Source of the DNA: an uncultured Planctomycetaceae bacterium
GTDB taxonomy: Bacteria; Planctomycetota; Planctomycetia; Planctomycetales; Planctomycetaceae
NCBI GenBank assembly: GCA_903921605.1
Contig: CAIXQV010000871.1
Location: 1 to 29,204 of the forward strand
Direction of reading: 5' to 3'
Length of the DNA stretch: 29,204 bases
The notes under the pieces are model-generated. The model had not been told where the DNA came from. It worked only from the letters and a program-made list of their open reading frames with translations, and did not search any database. This document shows, in pieces, positions 27,665 to 29,204 of this stretch (positions are counted from its first letter, which is position 1; every line of letters starts with the position of its first letter). A program made the position numbers and the translations under genes.

Positions 27665-28157
27665 GTCGGTCCATAGGGGGCCAGGCAGGACTGGAAGCAT
27701 CAGGCCGTCAGATCCTGCACTTCTTGACTGGCGAACGGTTCAGATACGTGCTGGTGCAAATGAGTCGGCCTGGTGGATGCCGCATCGCTGGAAATAGTTG
27801 TCCGTCTGCGGGAATCATTCACTGGGATTTGTTTTTGAGTTCCACGGAGCACTTCAATTCTGATTCGAAACTGCGAAACTCCGCACCGCGGAGTGCAGAT
27901 TGACGACTAGCCAATTTTCACAGTCCGCCAGAGCCTGGAATTACTCGACTCGTCCGGTGTCGTCGTGCTCGCGTTGAACCGATAACGCGTCAGTGATTCT
28001 GAGAATTGCAGCTTGCCACGGAAGAAATCGTGAGCGAGTTCTTTGTTTTGTGGCTGTTGGACCGACAAGGTCGGCCCGGCCCGGGAGAGGAATTCCGCTT
28101 GCTTGATTTCCCTTGGAATTGCCAAATCAGGAACTCAACGAGTTAGCGCGACATTCC
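27665..28157. other. About 490-bp gap between activator and hydrolase genes
   Basis: No convincing gene. A minus-strand TTG frame at 27907-28125 (72 residues) has a plausible amino-acid composition but lies just after an in-frame TGA and has no recognisable family. GC-rich self-complementary patches occur (CCGCACCGCGGAGTGC near 27881-27896, GGCCCGGCCCGGG near 28073-28085). No T-tract terminator was seen after the activator gene. Confidence 0.45.
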
Positions 28158-28979
28158 ATGACCCAGAATTGCGAAGATACTGTGAAGTCAGAAGTACTGG
28201 CTGAAATGGTCATTATGGGGACCGGGACAAGTATCGGTGTTCCGGTCGTTGGTTGTCGGTGTTCAGTTTGCCTTTCAGACAATCCCCGAAATCGTCGCAT
28301 GCGATCTGGTGTTCTGATCAGAACACCGCAGGGAGAAATGATTATCGATGCCGGGCCGGAACTGCGGTTGCAGTTGGTTCGAGAACGAGCGACCCTGATT
28401 CGAGCGGCCATCTTTACTCATAGTCATGCCGATCACATCATGGGCATTGACGACTTGAGGATCTTTGGCTTTCAGTTGGATGATTCTGTTCCGTTGTATT
28501 GTGAAGAAGTTGTCGAAGAACAAATTCGGCAGACTTTTTCCTATGCGTTTTCTGATCCGTCAACGCATGCGCATAAGTACGCGGCACCTCGGCTAAGGTT
28601 CGAACGAATCACTGAGGGGCAGAATTTTTCGTTGCTTGGTCTCGATATTCGTACGATCAGGCTGAAGCATGGAGAACTGCCGATCCTGGGGTTTCGCATT
28701 GGGAACGTGGCGTTTTGTACGGACGTTTCCACAATCCCGGCTGACAGTAGAGAGCAACTGAGAAATCTGGATGTGCTGGTGCTGAATACTCTGCGCCACA
28801 AGCCTCACCCAACGCATCTGCATCTCGATGCCGCTCTGAATCTTATTCGTCAGTTGCAGCCTCGCCAGGCTTACTTGACTCATATGTCCCACGAGCTGGA
28901 CTACGACGAGCTGCTCAAAGAGCTGCCACCCAACGTCGCTCCAGCATACGATGGATTGCGCATAGCAATTACAAAATAG
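28158..28979 (+). CDS. PhnP-like metallo-beta-lactamase-fold phosphodiesterase
   Basis: The 273-residue product (from ATG 28158) opens with GTGTSIGVPVVGC (21-33), followed by Cys35 and Cys38. This is the N-terminal cysteine cluster of the PhnP branch, where it can bind a structural zinc. THSHADH (87-93) gives the active-site metal ligands. A later FCTDVST supplies the bridging aspartate and LTHMSHELDY a C-terminal histidine. PhnP cleaves cyclic ribose phosphates, and other family members act on different cyclic phosphodiesters, so the substrate is unknown here. No phosphonate (phn) genes are adjacent, which argues for a housekeeping role. The start is uncertain: TTG 28113 lies upstream and ATG 28206 within. 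Confidence 0.86.
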   Translation: MTQNCEDTVKSEVLAEMVIMGTGTSIGVPVVGCRCSVCLSDNPRNRRMRSGVLIRTPQGEMIIDAGPELRLQLVRERATLIRAAIFTHSHADHIMGIDDLRIFGFQLDDSVPLYCEEVVEEQIRQTFSYAFSDPSTHAHKYAAPRLRFERITEGQNFSLLGLDIRTIRLKHGELPILGFRIGNVAFCTDVSTIPADSREQLRNLDVLVLNTLRHKPHPTHLHLDAALNLIRQLQPRQAYLTHMSHELDYDELLKELPPNVAPAYDGLRIAITK

Positions 28980-29090
28980 GTTCTTGCAGAGCAGAAGGAG
29001 TCCGTTGTAGAGATCTCGCTCCATGCGATGGATTGCAACAGCCCCCCGTGCATTTCAGCCTGGAAGCAGTACCAATGGCGGCAGCGTTGA

Positions 29091-29204
29091 TTATCGTCGG
29101 CGATCGTGCATGTGATCATGGTCGTGCATGTGATCATGGTCGTGCATGTGATCATGGTCGTGCATGTGATCATGGTCGTGCATGTGATCATGGTCGTGCA
29201 TGTG
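29091..29204 (-). CDS. C-terminal end of a protein with a His/Asp/Met-rich tail (5' part outside window)
   Basis: On the minus strand the repeat array is open from the window edge in the frame that reads HDHMHD repeatedly. It then gives RRR and a TAA stop at 29091-29093. Over 30 residues of alternating His, Asp and Met form a likely metal-binding tail, as found at the ends of some zinc, nickel or cobalt transporters and chaperones. Only the tail is visible, so the protein cannot be named. The two other minus-strand frames read as low-complexity Met/Ile/Thr/Cys or similar and look spurious. Confidence 0.6.
   Translation of the reverse strand, partial: HMHDHDHMHDHDHMHDHDHMHDHDHMHDHDHMHDRRR
29103..29204. 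repeat. 18-bp tandem repeat, five copies plus a partial copy
   Basis: The unit gtcgtgcatgtgatcatg is repeated at 29103-29120 (first base changed), 29121-29138, 29139-29156, 29157-29174 and 29175-29192, then cut by the window edge after 12 bases. The copies are otherwise identical. Unit length is a multiple of three, so copy-number changes would preserve the reading frame of the HDHMHD tail. Confidence 0.95.

Noticed and set aside
27907..28125. Minus-strand 72-codon frame
   Set aside because: It starts with TTG four codons after an in-frame stop, has no clear ribosome-binding site and no recognisable family.
28901..29191. Minus-strand frame reading MITCTT repeats
   Set aside because: It is an out-of-phase reading of the same repeat and runs into the 3' end of the hydrolase gene; the HDHMHD frame is more protein-like.
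29103..29204. Tandem repeat as a CRISPR array
   Set aside because: The 18-bp units follow each other directly without spacers.

Overview
The window comes from a planctomycete chromosome. The best evidence is a complete 16S rRNA gene (7646-9161, minus strand) that carries exact matches to three classical Planctomycetales probe targets (EUB338-II, PLA46, PLA886). The gene stands alone, with its own promoter, a boxA-like leader and a strong intrinsic terminator. This is the unlinked rRNA arrangement known from this phylum. A giant surface protein that opens with a LEPR-XLL-type motif fits the same assignment.

Layout, left to right. 1-3862 (minus): the first 1287 codons of a very large exported protein with a LEPR-XLL-like motif, seven tandem Fn3-like units, six FG-GAP/VCBS calcium-loop repeats, one further Fn3-like unit and a transglutaminase-like domain running off the edge. 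4304-6507 (plus): a BadF/NAGK-type sugar kinase, then a lipoprotein with an HEAGH motif. 6508-7515: about 1 kb without a convincing gene. 7516-9408: the solitary 16S rRNA unit. 9419-12385 (minus): a DUF983 membrane protein, a Nif3-like metal protein and an Old-Yellow-Enzyme-type oxidoreductase. 12552-13379 (plus): a secreted TRASH-domain protein. 13526-14887 (minus): hisI and hisG. 15275-16354 (minus): a GlcE-like FAD subunit that lacks the N-terminal part of its FAD domain.

16525-27664 is a flagellar region in two divergent halves. The minus half holds flgM, flagellin, fliD and fliS: the late filament and cap genes, their chaperone and the anti-sigma-28 factor. A well-matched sigma-28-type promoter precedes flgM, and sigma-54-like sites precede flagellin and fliD. 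The plus half holds two large exported or membrane-anchored TPR proteins with long His/Asp/Glu/Ser-rich linkers (the first also has an STN-like domain), then a small helical FlgN-like protein, then a receiver-less sigma-54 enhancer-binding protein. The first three overlap or nearly overlap with strong ribosome-binding sites, so they read as one operon. This half is the best candidate for an undescribed system. My hypothesis is a planctomycete-specific flagellar envelope or motor accessory module with its own transcriptional activator.

28158-28979 (plus) is a PhnP-like metallo-beta-lactamase-fold hydrolase. At the right edge an 18-bp tandem repeat encodes, on the minus strand, a His/Asp/Met-rich C-terminal tail of a gene that lies mostly outside the window.
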